The position numbers and the translations under genes are program-made. Shown here piece by piece: positions 46,364 to 55,328 of a stretch of DNA of 64,000 nt. Within the stretch, counting starts at the first letter, position 1. The number at the start of each line of letters is the position of its first letter. The notes beneath the pieces were generated by a model, which was not told where the DNA came from, ran no database searches, and was given only the letters and a program-made list of their open reading frames with translations. Source of the DNA: Janthinobacterium agaricidamnosum NBRC 102515 = DSM 9628 (GTDB taxonomy: Bacteria > Pseudomonadota > Gammaproteobacteria > Burkholderiales > Burkholderiaceae_D); assembly GCF_000723165.1 (NCBI RefSeq), contig NZ_HG322949.1:2135639-2199638 (forward strand), written 5' to 3'.

Positions 46364-47395
46364 TCAGTTGTTTCGTTGCACCCTGACCACCAGCCAGCCG
46401 GCCACCACCGTGAAAGTGATGATCACGCCGACGATGATCCAGAAACCGTGCGGGTGCTGGGCCAGCGGGATGCCGCCGACATTCATGCCCAGCATGCCGG
46501 CGATGATGTTGATCGGCAACGCCAGCACGGTGACGATGGTCAGCACGAACAGGCTGCGGTTGTTTTCTTCGTTGACGCGGGCGGCAATTTCTTCTTGCAG
46601 TAACTTGATGCGTTCCTGCAGAGAAGACATGTCGCTCAGCACTACCGAGAATTCCTCGGTGGATTGGCGCAATTCCTGGGTGTCCAGTTCGGCCATCCAC
46701 TGCGGCGGCCGTTGCAGCAGGCGGAACAGTGCCGCCGGTTCCGGCGCCAGCAGCCGTTGCAGCCGCACCAGCACGCGCCGCAAGGTGCCCAGGTCTTCGC
46801 GCTTGTGCACCAGCCGTCCGGCCAGCAGCTTGTCTTCGATATCGTCGACCCTGGCCACCGCATCGCGCACGATATTGACCAGCACGTCGGCCTGGTCGCG
46901 CAGCAAATGGATCAGCAATTCGACCGACGAGCGGATCGGGTCGTGATGCTTGATGATGGCCTGGCGCAGCCGCTCGATCGATTGCAATGGCGAGCGGCGC
47001 GCGCTGATGACGATGTTTTGCGCGACGCTGAGCCACAAGGTCGAAATGTCGGACGCTTCAAACGAAAAATTGTGCAGCACATCGTTGACCACCGCGATCA
47101 GCGTGTTTTCGGCCAGTTCGATGCGGGTCGAGCGCGAGCCCTGGTGCAGCGTTTCATAAAATTCATCGGCCAGGCTGACGTGGCTGCGCAGCCATTTTTC
47201 GCTGGCGGCGTGCGACAGGTTGAAGTGCAGCCAGATGAATTCCCGGCCGTCGCCGCGTCCGGCGTTTTCCAGCAGCCAGGCGCGCGCGCCGTTGGAATCG
47301 AGTGCGACCGGCTGCGCTTCGCGGCCGAATAAAAATCCCCATACCAGTCCGGATGTGTCCGATCCATAGGTAAAGCCGGCTGTTTCCATTGTCAT
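46364..47395 (-). CDS. CorA-family metal transporter, ZntB-like
   Basis: A 343-residue protein with a large cytoplasmic N-terminal domain and two C-terminal membrane helices. The signature GMN appears in AGMLGMNVGGIPLAQ at the end of the first helix. The N-terminal WLHFNLSHAASEKWL and the NVGGIP loop point to the ZntB branch (zinc) rather than classic CorA (Mg). Start placed at the ATG at 47395; a second ATG two codons later and a TTG upstream are possible. Confidence 0.87.
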   Translation of the reverse strand: MTMETAGFTYGSDTSGLVWGFLFGREAQPVALDSNGARAWLLENAGRGDGREFIWLHFNLSHAASEKWLRSHVSLADEFYETLHQGSRSTRIELAENTLIAVVNDVLHNFSFEASDISTLWLSVAQNIVISARRSPLQSIERLRQAIIKHHDPIRSSVELLIHLLRDQADVLVNIVRDAVARVDDIEDKLLAGRLVHKREDLGTLRRVLVRLQRLLAPEPAALFRLLQRPPQWMAELDTQELRQSTEEFSVVLSDMSSLQERIKLLQEEIAARVNEENNRSLFVLTIVTVLALPINIIAGMLGMNVGGIPLAQHPHGFWIIVGVIITFTVVAGWLVVRVQRNN

Positions 47396-47592
47396 CCCAG
47401 AAGCGGTCAAGTGGTCGTCAAGAAGCGTGCCGGGATTGTATTACAAATTATTGCGGATCAACGTGGCCGGGCGGCTTTTATGTTGCAAAGCAGCAGAGCC
47501 CGATTTGCGCAACATAGTATTGCAACCAGCGTACTGCAAACAGTTCTACACTTGCTCTATAGTAAGCTAATCGCGCAACCATGGAGATCCAG

Positions 47593-48567
47593 ATGAGCAC
47601 CACCCATACCCAAAGCGTCCTCAGCTATAGCGACGTGCAGCAGGCCGCCGAACGCATCAAGGGCGTGGCCCGCCGCACGCCGGTGTTGACGTCCAGCACC
47701 GCCAATGCGATCGCCGGCGCCGAATTGTTTTTCAAGTGCGAAAACCTGCAGCGCGTCGGCGCTTTCAAGTTTCGCGGCGCCTACAACGCGCTGGTCCGTT
47801 TTTCGCCCGAGCAGCGGCGTAACGGCGTGCTGGCTTTTTCGTCAGGCAACCACGCGCAAGGCGTCGCGCTGGCGGCCCGTTTGCTCGGCATCCCTGCCGT
47901 GATCGTCATGCCGGAAGACGCACCGGCCCTGAAAGTGACCGCCACCAAGGGCTATGGCGCCGAAGTGGTGACATATGACCGCTATACCGAAGACCGCGAG
48001 GCAATCGGCCGGCGCCTGGCCCAGGAACGCAATATGACCTTGATACCGCCATACGACCATCCGGACGTGATTTGCGGGCAGGGCACGGCGGCGCTGGAAT
48101 TGTTCGAGGAAGTCGGCCAGCTCGACGTGCTGCTGGTATGCCTGGGCGGCGGCGGTTTGCTGTCCGGCTCGGCGCTCGCGGCCAGCGGCATGAGCCCCGA
48201 TTGCCAGGTGATCGGCGTCGAACCGGAATTGGGCAATGACGGGCAGCAATCGTTGCGCAAGGGCGAAGTGGTGCACATCGCGGTGCCGGATACGATTGCC
48301 GATGGCGCCAAGACCACCCATATCGGCGACCATAACTTTGCCGTGATCCAGCGCCACGTGGACGATATCATCACGGTCAGCGACGCCCAGCTGGTGGCAA
48401 CCATGAAGTTTTTCGCCGAACGGATGAAGATCGTCGTCGAGCCGACCGGCTGCCTGGCCGCGGCCGCCGCGCTGCAGCAAGTGTATCCGGTGCAGGGCAA
48501 GCGGGTCGGCGTGATCATCAGCGGCGGCAACGTCGATCTGGCGTCGTTTGCCCGGTTTATCGCCTGA
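47593..48567 (+). CDS. Threo-3-hydroxyaspartate ammonia-lyase / threonine-serine dehydratase family
   Basis: A 324-residue fold-type II PLP enzyme without a C-terminal ACT domain. The Schiff-base Lys is Lys59 in FKFRGAYNA, the Gly-rich phosphate loop is LGGGGLLSGSA near residue 185, and SGGN near the C-terminus binds PLP. The size and lack of a regulatory domain suggest a catabolic threonine/serine dehydratase, serine racemase or hydroxyaspartate dehydratase; motifs do not decide between them. The start has GGAG 6 bp upstream. A RidA gene follows 45 bp downstream, which fits an enzyme releasing enamine intermediates. Confidence 0.88.
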   Translation: MSTTHTQSVLSYSDVQQAAERIKGVARRTPVLTSSTANAIAGAELFFKCENLQRVGAFKFRGAYNALVRFSPEQRRNGVLAFSSGNHAQGVALAARLLGIPAVIVMPEDAPALKVTATKGYGAEVVTYDRYTEDREAIGRRLAQERNMTLIPPYDHPDVICGQGTAALELFEEVGQLDVLLVCLGGGGLLSGSALAASGMSPDCQVIGVEPELGNDGQQSLRKGEVVHIAVPDTIADGAKTTHIGDHNFAVIQRHVDDIITVSDAQLVATMKFFAERMKIVVEPTGCLAAAAALQQVYPVQGKRVGVIISGGNVDLASFARFIA

Positions 48568-48612
48568 ACCGGGATCTATTCGCGCTGCCTATATCGTTAG
48601 AGGAAATCATTC

Positions 48613-49005
48613 ATGCAGATTATCGATACATCCGCCTTGCCGGCGCCGGCCGGCCATTATTCGCGGGTCGTGGCGCAAAGCGGATTTGTGTATTTATCCG
48701 GCGTGCTGCCATCGGCGGCCGGCACCGATCCGGTCAAACATGATTTCCGCCAGCAGGCGCAAGCCGTGCTGCGCCAATGCGAGCAAGTCTTGGCCGCCGC
48801 CGGCTGCACCTATGCGGACGTGGTGCAAGCTACCGCCTACATCGTCGGCAGTGAAAATTGGGGCGTGTTCAATGAAGTGTATGCCGGTTTTCTCGGCCCG
48901 CACAAACCGGCCCGCACCGTGGTGCCGGTGGCCGAGCTGCATTACGGCTACCTGGTGGAGGTGCAACTGGTCGCCTTTAATCCGCGCCTGGCCGGCGCGG
49001 ATTAA
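48613..49005 (+). CDS. RidA family protein paired with a dehydratase
   Basis: A 130-residue Rid protein with the conserved HKPARTVVPVAEL segment containing the substrate-binding Arg. It lies 45 bp after the PLP dehydratase, with AGAGGAAAT upstream of the ATG, so the two probably form an operon. RidA would hydrolyse the 2-aminoacrylate or aminocrotonate that such dehydratases release and that otherwise damages PLP enzymes. Its length is normal. Confidence 0.9.
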   Translation: MQIIDTSALPAPAGHYSRVVAQSGFVYLSGVLPSAAGTDPVKHDFRQQAQAVLRQCEQVLAAAGCTYADVVQATAYIVGSENWGVFNEVYAGFLGPHKPARTVVPVAELHYGYLVEVQLVAFNPRLAGAD

Positions 49006-49016
49006 AGGCGAGATCA

Positions 49017-49643
49017 TTAACGGCGCGGCCAGTCATGATGGCCGTGCTCACGATCCTGGCCGCGCGGCGCCCAGCGGCCCTGTTCCATATACCAGCGGCC
49101 GCCGCGCTGGCTCCACACCGGCGGGCTGTAGAAATAACCGGGACGCTCGACGATCCACACGCCCGGGTTCCAGTCGTAGCGGCGGCCGCGCCATTCCCAG
49201 TGGCCGGGCGCCCAGAAATAACCGGGGCGCAGCTCCGGCGTCGGCTCGAAGCGCGGCGGCGGCGGGGCGATCACGATGTCATCGTAGCCGACCGTCTCGA
49301 TCACGGCCGGGGCCCAGCCGCCGCGTACCAGCCGCCAGCCATGATCGGCGCGCACCCATTCGCTGCGGCGGTACTGGTTGCCGCTGCGTTCCCGTAGCCA
49401 CTGGCCGCTGTTCCACACATGGCGCTGGCCATCCCAGTTCCAGTAGCCCGGCGCCCATACATAACCGCGGCGCGGTTGCGGCACGCTTTCGTAGCGTGGC
49501 GGCGGCGGAGCATTGTTGACGACGATGTTGACATCGACCTGGGCCATCGCCTGCGACGGCAGGAAGGCTGCCGCGCTGATGGCGATCATGGCCGCTGCCG
49601 CCGCATAAAGGGTACGTTTGACCGGTTTGTTCAGCTGTTGCAT
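49017..49643 (-). CDS. YXWGXW repeat-containing secreted protein
   Basis: A 208-residue protein with a signal peptide (about residues 9-33, ending SQAMA-Q). The mature part holds Tyr/Trp-rich repeats such as [12 protein letters not shown] and [12 protein letters not shown], the YXWGXW pattern, with a Pro-rich start ([13 protein letters not shown]). The C-terminus is basic. Such proteins are probably periplasmic or outer-membrane associated; function is unknown. The ATG at 49643 was chosen because GGAG precedes it; an in-frame ATG at 49655 is possible. Confidence 0.82.
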   Translation of the reverse strand: MQQLNKPVKRTLYAAAAAMIAISAAAFLPSQAMAQVDVNIVVNNAPPPPRYESVPQPRRGYVWAPGYWNWDGQRHVWNSGQWLRERSGNQYRRSEWVRADHGWRLVRGGWAPAVIETVGYDDIVIAPPPPRFEPTPELRPGYFWAPGHWEWRGRRYDWNPGVWIVERPGYFYSPPVWSQRGGRWYMEQGRWAPRGQDREHGHHDWPRR

Positions 49644-49752
49644 CGTCTGCTCCATTTCGTTGTTGCGTGAAATGGACTATAGCGAGATGTTGCTGTCTTG
49701 CGTGAAATTGACGCAACTTCTTACATCTGACACATTCTTTGTAGTAGTGGCC

Positions 49753-49980
49753 TTAAAACCGGTCGGCATTGCTGGCCAACAGGGTTTGCTGGCGCTCTTG
49801 CGCCAGCGACTGGGCTTTTTGCTGCGGCGTCAGGCGTTTTGCGCTGATCGTCACGACCGGGATATTGTCAGCCGCCGCCAGCGTTTTTTGCTGCGCCTGG
49901 GTGATGCTGACATAGCTGAACGAGCAAGCCAGCGCGACCGCGACGGTGAAGATGATTTCCATGTTTTGCAGGGCTTTCAT
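49753..49980 (-). CDS. Small secreted protein of unknown function
   Basis: A 75-residue protein with an AAAGGA ribosome binding site before the ATG at 49980. It has an N-terminal hydrophobic segment (EIIFTVAVALACSFSYVS) that reads as a signal peptide with cleavage near TQAQ. The rest is a short, Gln/Ala-rich charged peptide (KRLTPQQKAQSLAQERQQ). No family is recognised. A longer open frame to 50142 exists but its N-terminus looks random. Confidence 0.6.
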   Translation of the reverse strand: MKALQNMEIIFTVAVALACSFSYVSITQAQQKTLAAADNIPVVTISAKRLTPQQKAQSLAQERQQTLLASNADRF

Positions 49981-50178
49981 GATCATTCCTTTCAGTGAGC
50001 GGGTTGGTATGTGGCTACTGTAGCCATCTGCCTCGCCAGCTTCCAGGGGATTGCGACAGGGCGCATTTTTGGCGGGATGGCCTGCAAAAAAACGGCGCCG
50101 GAATGACAGTGGCCGCAGCCGTTTTTCGGGCTCCCCCGGCATGGCCGCAACGTGGGTTTATCGGCCGATGAGGGAGTC

Positions 50179-53100
50179 ATGCGCTTGATCCGTACTGCTT
50201 TGCATAACCTGGCCAGGTACCGGCGCGCCTGGCGCCGGTTCGGCAATTTGCGCGCCGGCGCGCCACGTATTGCGCGCGCGCCCGTGGGTTTACATTTTCC
50301 CGCCACGCCGATGTCCTGGCTGGCCGCCGCGGCGCTCGCCGGCGGCGTGGCCGGTGCAGTACTGATCGCCGGCCACGCGCGCCACCTGGAAGCCGCCGCC
50401 GCGACCTTGCCCGGCGATGCGCGCGCCGCGATCGTCTACCAGCCGGTGCTGCCCGGCGCCACTTTCGACGTGCCGGAGCGGCCGGGCCTGAGCCTGGACC
50501 TCCGGCAGGGCGGCGCTTTGCTGGTCGCGTCCGGCATGCGCTTTCAACAAGCCGTGCGGGTCGACCTGTGCAGCCAGTTGCTCGATCCGGCCAGGCCGCG
50601 CCTGTCGCCGCTGCGCCTCGGTTACCGTTACGACGACGTGCAGCGCTGGGTGGCCCGCAGCCAGGCGTCATCGGCGCCGCTGGCCTTGCGCAATGTGCTG
50701 CTGGTGGCTGGCGAGCGCCAGGCGGCTATGCCGGAAATACAGATCGGCGGCATGGCGCTGGCCGACTTCAGCCAGCCGCTGCAACTGGATTGGCGCAGCA
50801 CGCAAGGCAATGCGCGCTGGGTCAGCGATGCCAGCCTGGGCCAGATCGTCGATGCGCCGCGCGCGCAAGTGGCGCTGCGCCAGCAAGGCTGGCTGCTGTG
50901 GGGCGATGCATCCCGTCAGTCAGCGCTGCGGATCACGCGGCGCGGCAGCGCGGCCTGTCCGCAAGCGGGCGAATTGCTGCTGCAAATGGTGCATGCGCCG
51001 CAAGATAATGAGGCCGTAAAACCGGCCAGGGCGCTGGTGCAGGCGTTTCCGGCGCAAGGCCAGCCGGTCGCCGGTTACCTGGCGGCCGGTTCTTACCAGG
51101 TGCCGGCCGCGCCGCGCAACAGCCTCGAAGACCAGGCCCTGTTCAACGATTTGCAGGCGCATGGCTTGCTGCGCTGGTCGGCCGGCGGCGGCATCGACCT
51201 GGTGCCGCGCGACCTGGCGCTGTGGCGCGCGGCGCCGGCGGCGGCGCGCGCGGCCGACCTGGGCGTATGGGATGGCGTACCGCTCGACCAGGCGACCTTG
51301 AAATTGATCAAGCGCCTGTACCAGCAGGCGGACGGCGCGTATGTGCGCCAGCAGATCGATATTTTTAATGACGAACTGCGCCTGCTGGCCTGGCGGTTCA
51401 AATCCGGTTCTACGGCGCCATGGTCGGCCAGCCGCCATGGCGCGCTGGCGACGCCGATACCGGCCATGCCGGTGGCCGCGTCGCGCCTGTTCGCCGACTT
51501 GCCGCAGGGCTGGGCGCCGTGGCAGCGGGTGGCCGGCTGGCCGCAGGGGAAATTGCGGCTGGCGCTGGCCGAGCCGGCCGGCGGCGCCGAACAATTCGAG
51601 CTGATGCTGATCGGCCGTCCGCTGGCGGTCAGCGGGGCGCGCCTGCACGCCATGCCGGCCTGCGGCGGGCGCGCCTGTCCGGCGCCCGATAGCGCGCAAA
51701 TCCTGACCTTGACGGCGCTGCCGGGGGCGCGCGCCATCGAGCTCGATATCGCAGCGCTCGATGCCAGCACGCTGCGCGGCCAGAAAGACCAGTCATACCG
51801 CCACTTGCGGGTGGCGGGCGGCAAGCTGGCCTGGCAAGCGCTGGATAATAACGGCGCGCCGAACGCCCGGCCGCGCGCGCCGTCGCCGGTCTTGCTGCAA
51901 GACCGGACCGGGACGCTGCTGTGGGCCGACGGCTTGCCGACCCGTGCCGCGTCCGACGCCGGACTGGGGCCGCTGCTGGGACTGGGCAGCGATCACGGCA
52001 ACAGCGTGGCCGGCATGCTGGGCCGTTTGCCGCTGCCGTCGACCGGCCGGCTGAGCCTCGACTTGCCGCTGCAGACGCTGAGCCAGCGGGTGCTCGATTG
52101 CATCGGCCTGCGCCGCGGCCGCTGGGATGGCAAGCAATGCAGCGGAGGCCAGGGCGTGCCGGACGGACGCCGCGCCGGGCTGGTGTTCCTCGACGCCGAG
52201 AACGGCGACATCCTGGCGGCGGCCGGCGCCGGCGGCGCCCCGGTCAGCGCCGCCAACTGGCGCGAAGTGCGCGATTTCGACCAGGCCAACCCGGCCCGCA
52301 GCCCGTTGCGCCTGCCGGCCTTGCAGCACGATGGCGGCGCCCATCAAAGTCCCGGCTCGACCTTTAAAATCATCAGCGCGCTGGGACTGGAAACGGCGGC
52401 CAGAACCGATAGCCGCATCGATGCGCTGCTGGGCGGCCTGCCGCTGGCGGCGATCAACGGCATGGCGCGCCAGCGCGGTTTCGGCTTCCAGACCGATGCG
52501 GCGACGTATCCTTATATGCCGGCCAATGGCAAGCTGGCCCACATCACCAATTACCGCGAACAAAGCCTGGACCGGCGCGCCCAGGACGGCCGGCTGGGGC
52601 TGGCCCAGGCGCTGACGTACAGCTTGAACACCTGGTTCGCCTGGACCGCCGAATTGAGCGACCGCAGCCTGTTCGGCCGGCCCGACGGCGGCGCGCCGGA
52701 CTTGCAGGCGCTCGACCCGGAAGCGCTGGACGCATTGCGGCCGATCGCCGCCGCCGCCCACACGCTCGGGTTTGAACAGCCTGTGCGGCTCGACGGCGGC
52801 TTGCTGCCGGCCGATTTCGCGTGGGCCGGCTGGGATGCATTGCAGGCCACGCCGTCGCATATCGACACCATCCACACGCGCCACGAATTGCGCCAGATGG
52901 CGATCGGCTTGCGCATGCAAACCACGCCGCTGCAAATGGCGCTGGCCTCGGCCGCGATCGGCCAGGGCAGGATCGTCGCGCCGCGCCTGCTGCTGGCGCT
53001 CGACGGCCGCGACAGCAAAGTGCCCGAGCCGCGGCCGCTGGACGTGCGGCTGGACCGCATCCGGGCCGGCATGAAGGGCGTGGTCGAAACCGGCACCGGC

Positions 53101-53391
53101 GCCGGCGCGTTCGGCGGCGCGCTGCTGGCGCCATTGCGCCGTGGGCTGTACGGCAAGACCGGCACCGCGCCGAGCAGCGTCACGCTGCCGGACGGCGCCA
53201 AGCGCGAGGTCAACACGGTCTGGTTCACCGGCTGGCTGGAGCCGGGCAGCATGCCGGGCCAGGCGCACCGGATCGCGGTGGCGGCCTTTGTCAGCCACTC
53301 CGACGGCAGCGGGGGGCAACATGCGGCGCCGGTGGTGGCCGCCGTATTGTCCAGCTTGTTGACTCAGAGTAATGAAAAGAGGGGGAAATAG
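50179..53391 (+). CDS. Membrane-anchored protein with penicillin-binding (D,D-transpeptidase) domain
   Basis: A 1070-residue protein. One membrane helix is at about residues 45-65 (WLAAAALAGGVAGAVLIAG), then a ~640-residue region of no recognised family, then a C-terminal transpeptidase domain with all three active-site motifs: S727-TF-K730 in PGSTFKI, S815-L-N817, and K993-TG in YGKTGTAP. Such domains cross-link peptidoglycan or bind beta-lactams. The N-terminal region lacks glycosyltransferase motifs and is not a typical class A or B PBP. The start is an ATG at 50179 with GAGG upstream; an in-frame GTG at 50152 is less likely. It heads a seven-gene cluster and may process or sense the cell wall for it. 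Confidence 0.85.
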   Translation: MRLIRTALHNLARYRRAWRRFGNLRAGAPRIARAPVGLHFPATPMSWLAAAALAGGVAGAVLIAGHARHLEAAAATLPGDARAAIVYQPVLPGATFDVPERPGLSLDLRQGGALLVASGMRFQQAVRVDLCSQLLDPARPRLSPLRLGYRYDDVQRWVARSQASSAPLALRNVLLVAGERQAAMPEIQIGGMALADFSQPLQLDWRSTQGNARWVSDASLGQIVDAPRAQVALRQQGWLLWGDASRQSALRITRRGSAACPQAGELLLQMVHAPQDNEAVKPARALVQAFPAQGQPVAGYLAAGSYQVPAAPRNSLEDQALFNDLQAHGLLRWSAGGGIDLVPRDLALWRAAPAAARAADLGVWDGVPLDQATLKLIKRLYQQADGAYVRQQIDIFNDELRLLAWRFKSGSTAPWSASRHGALATPIPAMPVAASRLFADLPQGWAPWQRVAGWPQGKLRLALAEPAGGAEQFELMLIGRPLAVSGARLHAMPACGGRACPAPDSAQILTLTALPGARAIELDIAALDASTLRGQKDQSYRHLRVAGGKLAWQALDNNGAPNARPRAPSPVLLQDRTGTLLWADGLPTRAASDAGLGPLLGLGSDHGNSVAGMLGRLPLPSTGRLSLDLPLQTLSQRVLDCIGLRRGRWDGKQCSGGQGVPDGRRAGLVFLDAENGDILAAAGAGGAPVSAANWREVRDFDQANPARSPLRLPALQHDGGAHQSPGSTFKIISALGLETAARTDSRIDALLGGLPLAAINGMARQRGFGFQTDAATYPYMPANGKLAHITNYREQSLDRRAQDGRLGLAQALTYSLNTWFAWTAELSDRSLFGRPDGGAPDLQALDPEALDALRPIAAAAHTLGFEQPVRLDGGLLPADFAWAGWDALQATPSHIDTIHTRHELRQMAIGLRMQTTPLQMALASAAIGQGRIVAPRLLLALDGRDSKVPEPRPLDVRLDRIRAGMKGVVETGTGAGAFGGALLAPLRRGLYGKTGTAPSSVTLPDGAKREVNTVWFTGWLEPGSMPGQAHRIAVAAFVSHSDGSGGQHAAPVVAAVLSSLLTQSNEKRGK

Positions 53392-53468
53392 GCCGGTAAC
53401 CCGCGCTATGAATCTGCTGCCGATATGGCATGATTCCGAGATCATTGTATCGTCAGGAATAACATCGT

Positions 53469-54752
53469 ATGCGCTTGCCAGGAACCCGGTATCAAGAACA
53501 TGGCTGGGAACAGGTGCGCAAGCTGCTGGGAGCCTGCTCGCTGCAGGTCTTACGCAGCCGGGATGGCGGCCTGGCGCTGGATCAGGCAGGAGGGGATGGC
53601 ACATTGGATGGCGGATTGGACTGGTACATCGATGCGGTGTGCGCCGCCTTGCGCGGCAGCGCCGGCCGCGGCCGCTCCGAGGCGCCCGGCAACAGCTATG
53701 GCGAAAGCGTGGCCGAACTGGCGCTGGCGCTGGTCTGCGAATTGCGGGCCCAGCCGTCGTACTGGGACGCTTTTGTGACCGCGCTGGGGCGCGACGACGC
53801 GCTGGCCGGCGGCACCGAAGGCATCATCCGCAAAAAGGTCAACGACATGTTTTCAAGCTTGCGCGACAAGGTCGACGCCGACAATTACCAGGCCACGTTG
53901 GGCCGCGCCTGCTCGCCGAACAAGATGTACACCTATCGCATGCTCGACACGGCCTACCATGAAATCGCGGCGCTGTTCGCCGGCTGGCGCCAGCATCAAT
54001 CCCAGGTGGCGGCGATCCTGGGACGCGCACTGGACGGGATTCCGATCGAAGTGCGGCAAATGAAGTCGATTTCCGGCTGCAAGGCCGAATGGCTGATACG
54101 CTGGAGCGCCACGCTGGAACGGTACGGCGGCGCGCCGGGGCCGCTGCACACGCGCTCCAAGCGTTTCGCCAGCCTGAAGAACAGCCCGGATAAAATCGCC
54201 GCGATGATGGCCGAAATCGGCGCTTATGAAGAATTGTCGGCCAACCTGGACAGCGCCGAAGACTGGGCCGGCGACGCCGGCGAAGCGGGGCTGTGGCTGG
54301 AAGACTATTGGCGCGTGATGCATGCGCCGGAAGCGGACGCCGGGCAGTCGGACCAGGTCCTGGCGGCCGCCGACGATGAGTTTGACGGCGCCGCCGACGC
54401 CGACGGCGAAGCGGCGGCGCCGGACGCGCTGTCGGCGGAAGAAACCGCGCGCGATGAAGCGGCGGCCGGCGGCGTTTCGCTGCCCCTCCGCTATATCGCA
54501 TTGGCCGGCGCGGCGCAGCAGCAGGGCAGTTGGGCGCTGCGCATATTGAAGGAAGAAACGCTGGCGATCCGGCTGGCGGTCTATCATACGCTGCTCGGCA
54601 GCGTGGACGACAGCTACCCGGACGAGTGGCGCGACCCGGCCACCGGGGAATTGCCGACCTTGCAACAATTGGCGGGACTGGACGGCATTTCGATGCCGAC
54701 CTTGCGCAAACGGCGCAACCAGGCGATTGCCCGCTTGCGCGCCGCGACATGA
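53469..54752 (+). CDS. Unknown protein with C-terminal helix-turn-helix
   Basis: A 427-residue soluble protein. The final ~35 residues (PTLQQLAGLDGISMPTLRKRRNQAIARLRAA) read as a helix-turn-helix like sigma-factor region 4 or a LuxR-type motif. Residues 310-345 are an acidic Ala/Asp/Glu-rich linker. The N-terminal half is alpha-helical with no recognised family. It sits 77 bp after the PBP-like gene and 11 bp before the next gene, and may regulate the cluster. DNA binding is inferred, not shown. Confidence 0.72.
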   Translation: MRLPGTRYQEHGWEQVRKLLGACSLQVLRSRDGGLALDQAGGDGTLDGGLDWYIDAVCAALRGSAGRGRSEAPGNSYGESVAELALALVCELRAQPSYWDAFVTALGRDDALAGGTEGIIRKKVNDMFSSLRDKVDADNYQATLGRACSPNKMYTYRMLDTAYHEIAALFAGWRQHQSQVAAILGRALDGIPIEVRQMKSISGCKAEWLIRWSATLERYGGAPGPLHTRSKRFASLKNSPDKIAAMMAEIGAYEELSANLDSAEDWAGDAGEAGLWLEDYWRVMHAPEADAGQSDQVLAAADDEFDGAADADGEAAAPDALSAEETARDEAAAGGVSLPLRYIALAGAAQQQGSWALRILKEETLAIRLAVYHTLLGSVDDSYPDEWRDPATGELPTLQQLAGLDGISMPTLRKRRNQAIARLRAAT

Positions 54753-54763
54753 AGGAGAACGAT

Positions 54764-55327
54764 GTGAACCGAGCACTGGACGACAAGTTGCGCGAGCGCC
54801 TGCTGCTGGCCCGCGCCGCCGCCGGCGACCGGCTGATGCTGGCCGATGGCACCATGCTGGCGGCATTGGACGGCAGCCGCGTGCTGACGCCGGCCGAACG
54901 CGCAGTGCTGGCCGCGTCGCCGCTGACGTTGCGCCGCTTCCGGGCCCTGTCGCTGCAAAGACGCCAGGCGGCCCGGCCGCCTGCATGGAGCGGCAGCCAG
55001 GGCTGGCTGCGCGCCGCCGCCGGCGCCGCGCCGCTGGTCGAACTGGTCAGCGACGACGCATGCTGGCGTTTGCATTTCTTGGCGCGCGGCGATCAGCCGG
55101 GCCACGGCTGGTCGCTGGTCTTGAAGCTGGCCGCCGGCGCGCCGTTCGCGTCCGACCTGATGCGTGCAGCGCCGCTGTTGCGGGTGCTCGACGGCGCCGG
55201 CGCCGTGCTGTTGCAGGGCCGCCTAGACAGCGACGGCGAGTGCGAACAGGACTGGCCTTGTCCGCTGGCGCCGGCGCCGCATCTGCAACTGCACGGCGCG
55301 CGGTTCAGCGTCATGCCGGCGGCCTGA
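54764..55327 (+). CDS. Unknown protein of the SPFH-kinase cluster
   Basis: A 187-residue protein without a recognised family. The start is a GTG at 54764, preceded by AAGGAG at ideal spacing, which is better than an in-frame ATG at 54749 that overlaps the previous stop. The first 50 residues are helical and Arg-rich (DDKLRERLLLARAAAGDRL). The C-terminal part alternates in a beta pattern (LLRVLDGAGAVLLQGRL). Its stop is one base before the next start, so it is translated with the cluster. Confidence 0.75.
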   Translation: MNRALDDKLRERLLLARAAAGDRLMLADGTMLAALDGSRVLTPAERAVLAASPLTLRRFRALSLQRRQAARPPAWSGSQGWLRAAAGAAPLVELVSDDACWRLHFLARGDQPGHGWSLVLKLAAGAPFASDLMRAAPLLRVLDGAGAVLLQGRLDSDGECEQDWPCPLAPAPHLQLHGARFSVMPAA

Positions 55328-55328
55328 C

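Noticed and set aside
51793..53604. A 603-codon antisense frame opposite the PBP-like gene
   Set aside because: The plus strand carries all three transpeptidase motifs; the antisense translation has none.
53469..54752. Calling this protein a sigma factor
   Set aside because: Only the C-terminal helix-turn-helix resembles region 4; no region 2 could be identified.
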